A program made the translations under genes and the position numbers. 6,182 bases of DNA from NCBI GenBank assembly GCA_002358895.1, contig DEPR01000050.1, forward strand, positions 13,112-19,293. The letters run 5' to 3'. Under the pieces are notes generated by a model. The model was not told where the DNA came from. It searched no databases and saw only the letters and a program-made list of their open reading frames with translations. This document shows, piece after piece, positions 1-5,530 of this stretch (position 1 is the first letter of the stretch; the number at the start of each line of letters is the position of its first letter). This stretch comes from Ruminococcus sp. UBA3387 (lineage in GTDB: Bacteria > Bacillota > Clostridia > Oscillospirales > Ruminococcaceae).

Positions 1-704
1 CCACCACCGTGAGGGTGATCGCATGGGTTCATTACAGAACCACGAACTGTTGGTCTCCAGCCCATATGACGTTTTCTTCCGGCTTTACCGATGTTAACGT
101 TTTCGTGATCGATGTTACCTACCTGACCGATTGTAGCCATACAGTTAACAGGGATCTTTCTCATTTCACCTGAAGGAAGTCTTACGAGAGCGTAAGCACC
201 TTCTTTACCCATAAGCTGAGCCATATTACCAGCTGATCTAACCAGCTGAGCACCCTTACCCGGATAAAGCTCAAGGTTGTGGATAAATGTACCTACAGGA
301 ATATTTGCAAGTGCAAGTGCGTTACCTGGCTTGATGTCAGCGTCTGCACCGGCTCTTACTACATCACCAACTTTAAGACCGTTTGGTGCGATGATGTATC
401 TCTTTTCACCGTCTTCATATTCAACCAATGCGATGAATGCTGAACGGTTTGGATCGTACTCGATTGTAAGAACTGTAGCGTTCATATCGAGCTTGTTTCT
501 CTTAAAATCAATTACACGGTATTTTCTTCTTGCACCGCCACCTCTGTGACGAACAGTGATTCTACCGTAGCTGTTTCTACCTGAGTTCTTCTTCAGAGGC
601 TCAAGCAGACTTTTGCATGGAGCAACCTTTGAAAGCTCTGAGTAGTCTGTAACAGTCATACCACGTCTACCCGGAGTCGTAGGCTTGTAGCTCTTTATTG
701 CCAT
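1..704 (-). CDS. rplB: Large-subunit ribosomal protein L2 (uL2), C-terminus missing at window edge
   Basis: L2 binds 23S rRNA domain IV and is needed for subunit joining and peptidyl-transferase centre assembly. I translated 234 whole codons from the ATG at 702-704. The protein begins [17 protein letters not shown] and carries the [18 protein letters not shown] stretch, the [24 protein letters not shown] region and the late [14 protein letters not shown] and [10 protein letters not shown] motifs. The last contains the conserved His-Pro-His next to the peptidyl-transferase centre. Family length is about 275 residues, so roughly 40 C-terminal residues lie outside the window. The SD AAGGAG (714-719) precedes the ATG and supports the start. 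Unlike in most S10 operons, it is separated from rplW by 231 nt of structured non-coding sequence. Identity is certain from sequence; only completeness is limited. Confidence 0.98.
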   Translation of the reverse strand, partial: MAIKSYKPTTPGRRGMTVTDYSELSKVAPCKSLLEPLKKNSGRNSYGRITVRHRGGGARRKYRVIDFKRNKLDMNATVLTIEYDPNRSAFIALVEYEDGEKRYIIAPNGLKVGDVVRAGADADIKPGNALALANIPVGTFIHNLELYPGKGAQLVRSAGNMAQLMGKEGAYALVRLPSGEMRKIPVNCMATIGQVGNIDHENVNIGKAGRKRHMGWRPTVRGSVMNPCDHPHGG

Positions 705-935
705 TGATATTCACTCCTTAATATTAGTTTTGCGAAGATGTCAAAGAGTTACCTCCAAGTACACCTCCATACCTACATTCTGCGGATACACTTTTCAGTC
801 AAAGTGCGAAAGCGGGTTTCCCCAGCAGTCCTCACTGCCTCGCAGAAACTTTCCGGACACAACTCGGTATATCGTTTTGTCCGAAGTAAACGCATTTTTA
901 TGCGTCCTCTTTCAGAGGGTAAGTCCTCTCACGGA
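705..935 (-). ncRNA. Structured intercistronic RNA between rplW and rplB (candidate L2 leader)
   Basis: This spacer has no credible reading frame. Read as minus-strand RNA, it contains contiguous hairpins. (A) CCTCT/AGGAG-type stem with GAA loop, 906-918. (B) ACGCAT/ATGCGT with AAAA loop, 890-905. (C) A 4+6+3 bp stem with GA bulge and one A-G mismatch, 848-887, core CGGACA/TGTCCG. (D) A closing helix TTCTGCG/CGCAGAA (841-847 with 778-784) around three helices: GCAGT/ACTGC with GAGG loop (825-838), GGG-GAAA-CCC (814-823) and CACTTT/AAAGTG (789-806). Unit C abuts the closing helix of D, so they could stack. No U-run follows any stem, so it does not look like a terminator. Position suggests a cis-regulator of rplB or an RNA-processing site; that is inference. 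Folding was by eye. Confidence 0.6.
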
Positions 936-1229
936 TTAATACATACCGTCAAAGAATTCGATAGTCTTATCGCCCTCAAGAGTAACGATTGCCTTTTTAC
1001 GGTCAGGTCTGTAGCCCATTGTTCTGCCCATTCTCTTCATTTTGCCCTTAACACTCATTGTGTTAACCTTAGCAACCTTTACGCCGAACAATTCTTCAAC
1101 AGCCTTAGCAATCTCAACCTTGTTTGCAGTCTTTGCAACTTCAAATGTGTACTTACCAGACTGAAGTCTTTCCATAGAATCTTCAGTAATAACCGGTTTA
1201 ATTACAATATCTTGAGCAGTCTTAGTCAT
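936..1229 (-). CDS. rplW: Large-subunit ribosomal protein L23 (uL23)
   Basis: L23 sits at the peptide exit tunnel and forms the docking site for trigger factor and signal recognition particle. The 97-residue product starts MTKTAQDIVIKPVITEDS and has the conserved KYTFEVAKTANKVEIAKAVEELFGVKVAKVNT core. This is followed by the basic KGKMKRMGRTMGYRPDRKKAIVTL segment that contacts 23S rRNA, and the length is the usual one. The ATG (1227-1229) overlaps the rplD stop by one base (TAATG), the typical arrangement for translational coupling. A GAGGAGGT ribosome binding site lies inside the last rplD codons. The gene ends in TAA, after which the long rplW-rplB spacer begins. Nothing in the protein itself is unusual. 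Confidence 0.98.
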   Translation of the reverse strand: MTKTAQDIVIKPVITEDSMERLQSGKYTFEVAKTANKVEIAKAVEELFGVKVAKVNTMSVKGKMKRMGRTMGYRPDRKKAIVTLEGDKTIEFFDGMY

Positions 1230-1852
1230 TATGCATAAACCTCCTCAATCTTTGTTACAGCGTCTGAAGCAACGATGAATTTATCATAGTTCAGAATATC
1301 GTAAACGTTAAGTGTGTTTACTGTAGCTGTCTTAACTCCCGGAATGTTACCTGCACTCTTAACAACCTTTGTATCTGCTTCAGCAGTTACGATAAGAGCC
1401 TTGCCCTCAACGTTAAGAGCCTTGAGCATTTCAACGATAGTCTTTGTCTTGAACTCTTCTGTCTTGATTGCATCAACAACAATGAGGTTCTCGTCAATTA
1501 CCTTAGTTGAAAGAGCTGACTTCATTCCAAGTCTTCTTTCCTTCTTATTAAGTGTATAGCTGTAATCTCTTGGCTTAGGACCGAGAGCAATACCACCATG
1601 TACCCACTGTGGAGCTCTTGTGGAACCCTGTCTTGCATGACCTGTTCCCTTCTGACGCCATGGCTTTCTACCGCCGCCGCTTACTTCTGTTCTTGTAAGA
1701 GTGGACTGAGTACCCTGTCTCTGATTTGCAAGATAATTTACAACCATTGCGTGCATAATACCCTTATTTGGTGTGATACCAAAAACAGAGTCGTTAAGCT
1801 CAGTGTCGGCTACTTTCTTGCCTGTCATATCAAATACTGAAATCTGTGACAT
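1229..1852 (-). CDS. rplD: Large-subunit ribosomal protein L4 (uL4)
   Basis: L4 binds 23S rRNA domain I, and its extended loop lines the exit tunnel. In gamma-proteobacteria it is also the autogenous repressor of the S10 operon. The 207-residue product begins MSQISVFDMTGKKVADTELN. The tunnel loop is visible at about residues 46-92, with SGGGRKPWRQKGTGHARQGS followed by APQWVHGG. An in-frame GTG at 1870 would add six residues, but the GGAGG SD (1857-1861) lies inside that extension, four bases before the ATG at 1850-1852, so ATG 1852 is the start. It follows rplC by 17 nt and overlaps rplW by one base. No anomalies in the protein. Whether L4 regulates this operon, as in Escherichia coli, cannot be read from the sequence. 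Confidence 0.98.
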   Translation of the reverse strand: MSQISVFDMTGKKVADTELNDSVFGITPNKGIMHAMVVNYLANQRQGTQSTLTRTEVSGGGRKPWRQKGTGHARQGSTRAPQWVHGGIALGPKPRDYSYTLNKKERRLGMKSALSTKVIDENLIVVDAIKTEEFKTKTIVEMLKALNVEGKALIVTAEADTKVVKSAGNIPGVKTATVNTLNVYDILNYDKFIVASDAVTKIEEVYA

Positions 1853-1869
1853 TATAACTCCTCCTTCCA

Positions 1870-2505
1870 CTAAGCCTTCTTAACGCAATCTACAATTGTT
1901 ACTGTTCCGTTCTTAGGACCAGGAATTGCACCCTTGATTGCAATAAGATTATTTTCTGCGTCAATCTTAACAATTTCAAGATTCTGAACAGTAACCTTTT
2001 CGTTACCCATCTGTCCAGGCATGCCCTTACCCTTGTAAATTCTTGATGGTGAAGAACAAGCACCCATTGAACCAGCGTGTCTGTGTACAGGACCTGTACC
2101 GTGTGATTCCTTCAATCTTGCATTGTTATGACGTTTGATTGTTCCTGAAAAACCTTTACCTTTGCTTGTACCGCTAACATCTACGATGTCGCCTACAACA
2201 AATGTGTCAGCCTTTACGATATCGCCAACGTTAAGACCTGAAATATCTTCAAATCTGAATTCTTTCAAAGTTCTCTTGAAAGCAACGTCAGCCTTTTTGA
2301 AGTGACCCTGGAGAGGCTTGTTAACTCTCTTTGCTCTGATGTCGCCATAGCCGAGCTGTACAGCTTCGTAACCGTCATTTTCAACAGTTTTCTTCTGAAC
2401 GACAACGCAAGGACCAGCTTCAACAACTGTTACAGGAATTACCTTTCCTGCTTCATCGAAAATCTGTGTCATACCGATTTTCTTTCCGATGATACCTTTC
2501 TGCAT
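1870..2505 (-). CDS. rplC: Large-subunit ribosomal protein L3 (uL3)
   Basis: L3 is a primary assembly protein of the 50S subunit, with an extension reaching the peptidyl-transferase centre. The 211-residue product opens [20 protein letters not shown], the family N-terminus. It has the [17 protein letters not shown] segment at about residues 111-127 and the [25 protein letters not shown] loop at about 135-159. At the place where Escherichia coli L3 carries the glutamine methylated by PrmB, this protein has Ser in the CSSPS stretch, which I believe is usual for Bacillota. The start ATG (2503-2505) is preceded by AGGAGG with an 8-nt spacer. The gene lies 98 nt after rpsJ, across a structured spacer, and 17 nt before rplD. 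Confidence 0.98.
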   Translation of the reverse strand: MQKGIIGKKIGMTQIFDEAGKVIPVTVVEAGPCVVVQKKTVENDGYEAVQLGYGDIRAKRVNKPLQGHFKKADVAFKRTLKEFRFEDISGLNVGDIVKADTFVVGDIVDVSGTSKGKGFSGTIKRHNNARLKESHGTGPVHRHAGSMGACSSPSRIYKGKGMPGQMGNEKVTVQNLEIVKIDAENNLIAIKGAIPGPKNGTVTIVDCVKKA

Positions 2506-2603
2506 TTTCTTTTCCTCCTAATTAGGTTATTGGTTGAGCTTTTGCCCAACATGACCTGCGTGTTATCATTGGTTGAGAGATTACCTGTAATCTCTTTTGG
2601 AAA
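2506..2603 (-). promoter_or_regulatory. Structured rpsJ-rplC spacer with alternative pairings
   Basis: In minus-strand RNA the spacer opens with an 8-bp perfect hairpin (AGAGATTA/TAATCTCT, loop CAGG, 2576-2595) directly after the rpsJ stop. A second 7-bp hairpin, GTTGGGC/GCTCAAC with AAAA loop, lies at 2533-2550. The decamer CTCAACCAAT occurs twice (2568-2577 and 2529-2538), and GTTGGG between them can pair with either copy. The palindrome CCTAATTAGG runs into the rplC SD. No U-tract follows either hairpin, so simple termination is unlikely. A translational or processing role is inference. Confidence 0.5.
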
Positions 2604-2918
2604 TTACTTGATTTCCATTACAATGTTTACACCTGCAGGAAGTTCAAGACTCTCAAGAGCCGCTGTTGTTTCCTTAGTTGGTCTGATAACGTCGATGAGT
2701 CTCTTGTGAGTTCTCATTTCGAACTGTTCTCTGCTGTCCTTGTACTTATGAACAGCTCTGAGGATTGTGATTACTTCCTTGTCTGTTGGAAGTGGAATCG
2801 GACCGGAAACCTGTGCACCGGAACGCTTAACTGCTTCAACAATCTTTGTTGCAGCTGCGTCTACTACTGCGTGCTCATAACCCTTGATCTTGATTCTGAT
2901 TTTTTCATTGACTGCCAC
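2604..2918 (-). CDS. rpsJ: Small-subunit ribosomal protein S10 (uS10)
   Basis: S10 is a 30S head protein and, as NusE, part of transcription antitermination complexes. The 104-residue product begins [20 protein letters not shown] and contains [18 protein letters not shown], then the [27 protein letters not shown] block. That block matches Firmicutes S10 closely, including the AV in place of the SP found in proteobacteria. The start codon is GTG (2916-2918), supported by AAGGAGG (2927-2933) with an 8-nt spacer. It is the first gene of the S10 operon here, preceded by its own strong promoter and a leader of about 358 nt with a terminator-like hairpin. It is not next to the str operon (rpsL-rpsG-fusA-tuf), which often precedes it. 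Confidence 0.98.
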   Translation of the reverse strand: MAVNEKIRIKIKGYEHAVVDAAATKIVEAVKRSGAQVSGPIPLPTDKEVITILRAVHKYKDSREQFEMRTHKRLIDVIRPTKETTAALESLELPAGVNIVMEIK

Positions 2919-3276
2919 TTAAATCGCCTCCTTGTTGCAATATGTTAGTTTTGGAGGGCATATCCGTAAAATACCGTCTTTTAAATTTACACTCTGCCGT
3001 GTGTTCCCTGTCTTCTCATAAAAAAATCCGAAAACCGTTTTACGATTTCGGACTGAAAGAACGCAAACATTCGGCATTATGCACCCACGCTAAAAGCAGA
3101 ATTATCCTGCTCTTCGCAAGAAGCATAAGCACATACTGTGTTCGGTATTACAGTCGCCCGGTTTAAAATCGGACATACTCCATGAAAATTACCCGGCAAA
3201 CCGCCGGCAACCTTTCACTTCATCGCATATCTGAGTGCCTCAGCACTTTGTGCATAGACACTCCGTGCAGTCACGC
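2919..3276 (-). promoter_or_regulatory. Long structured 5' leader of the S10 operon
   Basis: From a predicted start near G3276 the leader holds consecutive hairpins: CGTG/CACG (3264-3275); GAGTGTC/GGCACTC enclosing GCAC-AAA-GTGC (3233-3263); a 7+5 bp stem with a GTTG/GTAA internal loop (3182-3218); GTCCG/CGGGC (3156-3174); ACTGT/ACAGT (3135-3154); and AAGAGCAG/CTGCTTTT (3092-3114). Then comes a terminator-like hairpin (3020-3052). An upstream element at 3151-3171 is partly complementary to 3043-3055, the 5' arm of that terminator, in 6+3+4 bp blocks, giving a plausible antiterminator. CCTCC (2953-2957) could pair with the rpsJ SD. Ribosomal leaders with attenuation are known (for example the L4-controlled S10 leader of Escherichia coli); the ligand here is unknown. 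Confidence 0.65.
3020..3052 (-). terminator. Intrinsic-terminator-like hairpin inside the S10 leader (attenuator)
   Basis: RNA stem TCCGAAA/TTTCGGA (3027-3052) with an inner partially paired loop is followed at once by seven U residues (3020-3026). It lies about 225 nt after the predicted start and about 100 nt before the rpsJ start codon. Full termination there would silence the S10 operon, so a conditional (attenuation) role is inferred. It could also stop read-through from the lipoprotein gene upstream. Confidence 0.7.
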
Positions 3277-3283
3277 AAGATAT

Positions 3284-3312
3284 ATTATACACCATAAAGC
3301 ACCCGTTTGCAA
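3284..3312 (-). promoter_or_regulatory. Sigma-A-type promoter of the S10 operon
   Basis: A perfect -10 TATAAT (3284-3289) lies 17 nt from a -35 TTGCAA (3307-3312), four of six matches to TTGACA. A-rich tracts stand upstream. The predicted start is near G3276. The same TTGCAA...GGTGTATAAT arrangement recurs before divIC. Confidence 0.8.
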
Positions 3313-3395
3313 GCATTTTTTGTATTTTTTCAAAAAGTATCTATGTAGAATTTTTAAGGAATTTACACGCTGATTTTATGCACCTTGCACAAAAC

Positions 3396-4043
3396 CTATT
3401 TTTCATATTTTTTAGCTGTATTCGCAACCTTATCCACAGAATTCCGCTGAGTAATTTCAACCTTATAACTGTGCTTGTCCGAATCCATCACGGAGCTTTC
3501 TACAAAATACAGTAAATCGCCATTTGCATCAAAATAATAATCCACAGCAAATTCTGTTACACCTGTCTGATTCAGTTTTTCTGCATCATACTTATGGCAA
3601 ACGTGAGTAACACCGTCTTCTTCTGTAACCTCTGCATCAGCCACAGCCTTTGGCATAAACACAATCAAGCCTTCATCAGCCTGAGGGTGAGTAATATCCC
3701 TTGTGTAGACAGCAAAATTCTTGTCCCCTTTCCGGAGATACTCGAACTTCCCATTTTCATAAGTATAGCTTTCTGCACCATTATTATACTGCGCATACGC
3801 TTCATCACCGTTTACTCCCTCGTAGGAATAGGTCAGAAAACCTTTTTCATCATACTTGAATTCAAACGTCTGCTCAACTTCGTTTGTTTCGGTATTTGTC
3901 ATAACAACCCTTGCACTGTCAAGGCTTCTATAATCAACTCTTGCATTTTTGATAAGCGTATCCCCTGCAACAGCAGGGTCCTTGCCACAACTACAAAACA
4001 AAACCGTTGAAATAATAAAAACCGATATCAGCATCTTTTTCAT
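3396..4043 (-). CDS. Predicted lipoprotein of unknown function
   Basis: I do not recognise this protein. Three tandem ATG codons (4041-4049) open the frame. The AGAGG SD ends two bases before the first but about eight bases before the third, so the third (4043) is the likeliest start, giving 215 residues. A basic KKM start and the hydrophobic run LISVFIISTVLF lead to FCSC, a lipobox-like site with the second Cys the probable lipidated residue, so it should be membrane-anchored on the outer face. The mature part is polar with two YD-repeat-like strands, KYDEKGFLTYSY and YYFDANGDLLYF, about 106 residues apart, suggesting a beta-rich fold. It ends in TAG with no clear terminator, 120 nt upstream of the S10 promoter's transcribed region. 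It is probably monocistronic because a terminator separates it from yabR. Confidence 0.85.
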   Translation of the reverse strand: MKKMLISVFIISTVLFCSCGKDPAVAGDTLIKNARVDYRSLDSARVVMTNTETNEVEQTFEFKYDEKGFLTYSYEGVNGDEAYAQYNNGAESYTYENGKFEYLRKGDKNFAVYTRDITHPQADEGLIVFMPKAVADAEVTEEDGVTHVCHKYDAEKLNQTGVTEFAVDYYFDANGDLLYFVESSVMDSDKHSYKVEITQRNSVDKVANTAKKYEK

Positions 4044-4062
4044 CATCATTACCTCTTATACT

Positions 4063-4068
4063 ATTATA
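4063..4068 (-). promoter_or_regulatory. Possible -10 element for the lipoprotein gene
   Basis: TATAAT lies in the 40-nt AT-rich gap between the yabR terminator and the lipoprotein start. No good -35 is visible at the proper distance, and the implied transcript start would fall at or in the SD. The terminator just upstream implies some promoter must be here. Weak call. Confidence 0.3.
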
Positions 4069-4083
4069 AATATATAATAAACT

Positions 4084-4108
4084 AAAAAGGACTGCCCTCA
4101 GGCAGTCC
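4084..4108 (-). terminator. Intrinsic terminator of the yabP-yabQ-divIC-yabR cluster
   Basis: A perfect 8-bp GC-rich stem GGACTGCC/GGCAGTCC (4089-4096 with 4101-4108) with loop TGAG is followed by TTTTT (4084-4088). It begins six bases after the yabR stop codon, exactly where the cluster should end. Confidence 0.93.
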
Positions 4109-4114
4109 CCAAAA

Positions 4115-4621
4115 CTATTTTCTTCTTGAAGGACTCTTTCTCTTATTATCCATCACGTGCTTCAAATCAGAAAATCTCTCTTCACTTGTTGCCTTGAATT
4201 TACTGAGCATATCCTCAAAATCAGAATTTCCACTGTTAGTATTGGCATTGAAAACAGGAGGTGGGTTTTTCATAAAGTCCTGAGGCGGATCACTATAATC
4301 ACTCTTACGATATGAACTATTGCGACTACCATTACCCTTCGACTGCTGTCTGCCACCGTTTTCAAACTTGGGCTTTCTTGGCGGTGCAGGCAAAGCCTTT
4401 TTGATTGACAAAGCGATCTTGCCGTTGTCTCCCACAGTCATTACTTTAACCTTGACTTCCTGACCTTCGTGGAGATGTTCATTGATATCGCTTACAAAGG
4501 AATTTGCTACCTCTGAAATATGCACCATACCCGTGGTGTTCTTTTCAAGCTCAACAAAAGCTCCGAACTTTGTGATTCCTGTAACTTTTCCCTCATATAC
4601 CTTTCCGACTTCGAGCTGCAT
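4115..4621 (-). CDS. yabR: S1-domain RNA-binding protein, YabR family
   Basis: The 168-residue protein carries one S1 (OB-fold) domain at about residues 3-75. MQLEVGKVYEGKVTGITKFGAFVEL and GMVHISEVANSFVSDINEHLHEGQEVKVKVM match the S1 consensus, including the GAFVEL and GMVHISE strands that bind RNA in this fold. A low-complexity tail rich in Asn, Ser, Pro and Lys follows (about 78-130). It ends in a predicted helix DFEDMLSKFKATSEERFSDLKH and a basic SPSRRK terminus, similar to what I recall of clostridial YabR homologues. Bacillus YabR, which I recall as about 128 residues, is shorter. Gene order after divIC matches Bacillus subtilis. AGGAGG (4635-4640) stands 13 nt from the ATG, longer than usual, yet the S1 domain begins right there, so the start is sound. 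Exact function unknown. Confidence 0.93.
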   Translation of the reverse strand: MQLEVGKVYEGKVTGITKFGAFVELEKNTTGMVHISEVANSFVSDINEHLHEGQEVKVKVMTVGDNGKIALSIKKALPAPPRKPKFENGGRQQSKGNGSRNSSYRKSDYSDPPQDFMKNPPPVFNANTNSGNSDFEDMLSKFKATSEERFSDLKHVMDNKRKSPSRRK

Positions 4622-4689
4622 ATGTAGTTGTTATCCTCCTGAATTTTTATTTTTTGAATATATAATTGCCTTTCGGTAATTTTACCCCG

Positions 4690-5004
4690 TTAGTCTGCAT
4701 CAACTATGTAAAATCTTCTCTCATTAGGGTAAGCATAGCCAAGACGTTCAATAGCTATACGTTCCATATATGCCTTCTCATCACCCTCACTGAGCAATCT
4801 TACATATTCGTCATTCTGTTGCTTTTCAGCTGTAATTTTGGCTGAAATCTCTTCAGTCTGTTTCTCGAGCTGAGAAATTTTAACCTGCTGTGAAATAATG
4901 CTGAAAATCGAATAAGCCACAAAACATACTATTACAAAAGTAGCAAACGGTTTTGTGTTTTTCTTTTTGTTAATCGGTCTGTATTCACGACTTTTCTTAG
5001 CCAA
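4690..5004 (-). CDS. divIC: DivIC/FtsB-family septum formation initiator
   Basis: DivIC-type proteins are bitopic membrane components of the divisome that join FtsL and DivIB/FtsQ. The chosen TTG start (5002-5004) gives 104 residues, MAKKSREYRPINKKK onward. The AGAGGAG SD (5012-5018) is 7-8 nt upstream; the longer frame from TTG 5022 would swallow that SD, so it is rejected. The architecture is typical: a basic cytoplasmic tail (1-19), one membrane segment (about 20-37, FATFVIVCFVAYSIFSII), a coiled coil (about 38-72), and the ERLGYAYPNERRFYIVDAD end resembling the family's GY-x-PxE-x-x-F motif. It lies between yabQ and yabR as in Bacillus subtilis, and has its own likely promoter. Annotating it as DivIC rather than the related FtsL rests on this context. 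Confidence 0.92.
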   Translation of the reverse strand: MAKKSREYRPINKKKNTKPFATFVIVCFVAYSIFSIISQQVKISQLEKQTEEISAKITAEKQQNDEYVRLLSEGDEKAYMERIAIERLGYAYPNERRFYIVDAD

Positions 5005-5051
5005 ACCGTCCACTCCTCTCAAAATATAACCATAGCATACCTTATTTAAAC

Positions 5052-5081
5052 ATTATACACCAAACACCATCACACTTGCAA
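5052..5081 (-). promoter_or_regulatory. Sigma-A-type promoter for divIC-yabR, overlapping the yabQ 3' end
   Basis: The -10 TATAAT (5052-5057) and -35 TTGCAA (5076-5081) are 18 nt apart. The -35 lies within the last yabQ codons (the Leu-Gln before Val-stop). The predicted start is near 5045, leaving about 40 nt of leader before the divIC TTG. This would give vegetative expression of divIC and yabR independently of yabPQ. Confidence 0.65.
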
Positions 5082-5516
5082 GGGCTTTTCGACGTTTTTT
5101 TTGCTTTCAAAAAAAATTAAGCACTTTTTAACAATTCGTTTATGAATTGCCCTCATAATTTTGGCAAAAAGCCCTGCTACAGGGGATAAAATATACCTTT
5201 TTATTACTTCCAGAAACTTTGTCATAGCCCATACCAAAAGCCTGCCCAAAGACAACCTTTCTATCATACAACCCATAAGCATTCCCACAAGTACAAATCC
5301 CCTTATGCCCATTGTCAGACCTGTACAGTATACAAAATAGCTGAAACCGAATAAAATGGAATATAAAAAATCCTCTATGAAAATCCACACCTTGCCACGA
5401 GGAAAAACATTCCGCATTATTGCAAGCAAATCATAGATTATTCCCATTCCCACACCTAACAGACAGGCAAACAAAAACAGTTTTGTTTCTGTTGTAACCT
5501 CTAATTGCATAGGCAT
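5070..5516 (-). CDS. yabQ: Spore cortex biosynthesis membrane protein YabQ
   Basis: YabQ is a sporulation protein, needed in Bacillus subtilis for spore cortex formation and placed at the membranes around the forespore. The 148-residue product is hydrophobic. Predicted membrane segments lie at about 12-33 (LFLFACLLGVGMGIIYDLL), 43-64 (VWIFIEDFLYSILFGFSYFVY) and 69-86, possibly with a fourth near 93-118. A basic C-terminal tail follows (KIMRAIHKRIVKK). The GIIYDLL and EDFLY stretches are, from memory, typical of the family. It is shorter than Bacillus YabQ (about 210 residues). The ATG at 5514-5516 follows a GGGGAG SD by 9 nt; a second ATG two codons on is possible. It starts 14 nt after the yabP stop, so the two are co-transcribed. 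Confidence 0.92.
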   Translation of the reverse strand: MPMQLEVTTETKLFLFACLLGVGMGIIYDLLAIMRNVFPRGKVWIFIEDFLYSILFGFSYFVYCTGLTMGIRGFVLVGMLMGCMIERLSLGRLLVWAMTKFLEVIKRYILSPVAGLFAKIMRAIHKRIVKKCLIFFESKKNVEKPLQV

Positions 5517-5530
5517 TTTTAACCACTCCC

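Noticed and set aside
724..745. TTGACA before rplB as a -35 element
   Set aside because: The only -10-like hexamer (TATTAA) is 15 nt away, and the transcript would start within the rplB SD.
890..905. ACGCAT/ATGCGT hairpin followed by TTTA as a terminator after rplW
   Set aside because: The U-run is too short (TTTACTT) and the stem is weak. rplB must be transcribed through it, so it fits better as part of the folded spacer.
738..1238. 166-codon plus-strand open frame across the rplW-rplB spacer and rplW
   Set aside because: It is antisense to rplW and to the structured spacer, has no SD, and its Cys/Ser/Leu-rich translation is typical of a shadow frame.
2302..2709. 135-codon plus-strand open frame over rplC and rpsJ
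   Set aside because: It is antisense to two certain ribosomal genes, with no ribosome binding site and no family resemblance.
2942..3373. Plus-strand short frames within the S10 leader
   Set aside because: They have no SD, odd composition, and overlap the promoter, hairpins and attenuator that explain the region better.
3594..4010. 138-codon plus-strand frame antisense to the lipoprotein gene
   Set aside because: The minus frame has an SD, signal peptide and lipobox; this one has none and reads like a reverse-complement shadow.
4675..4686. GGTAA/TTACC palindrome after the divIC stop as a terminator
   Set aside because: It is a 5-bp stem with no following U-tract, and yabR lies downstream in the same cluster.
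5005..5022. Longer DivIC start at TTG 5022
   Set aside because: The AGAGGAG SD would lie inside the coding region; it is correctly spaced for the TTG at 5004.
5140..5388. 82-codon minus-strand frame inside yabQ
   Set aside because: It is an alternative frame of a well-supported membrane protein gene.
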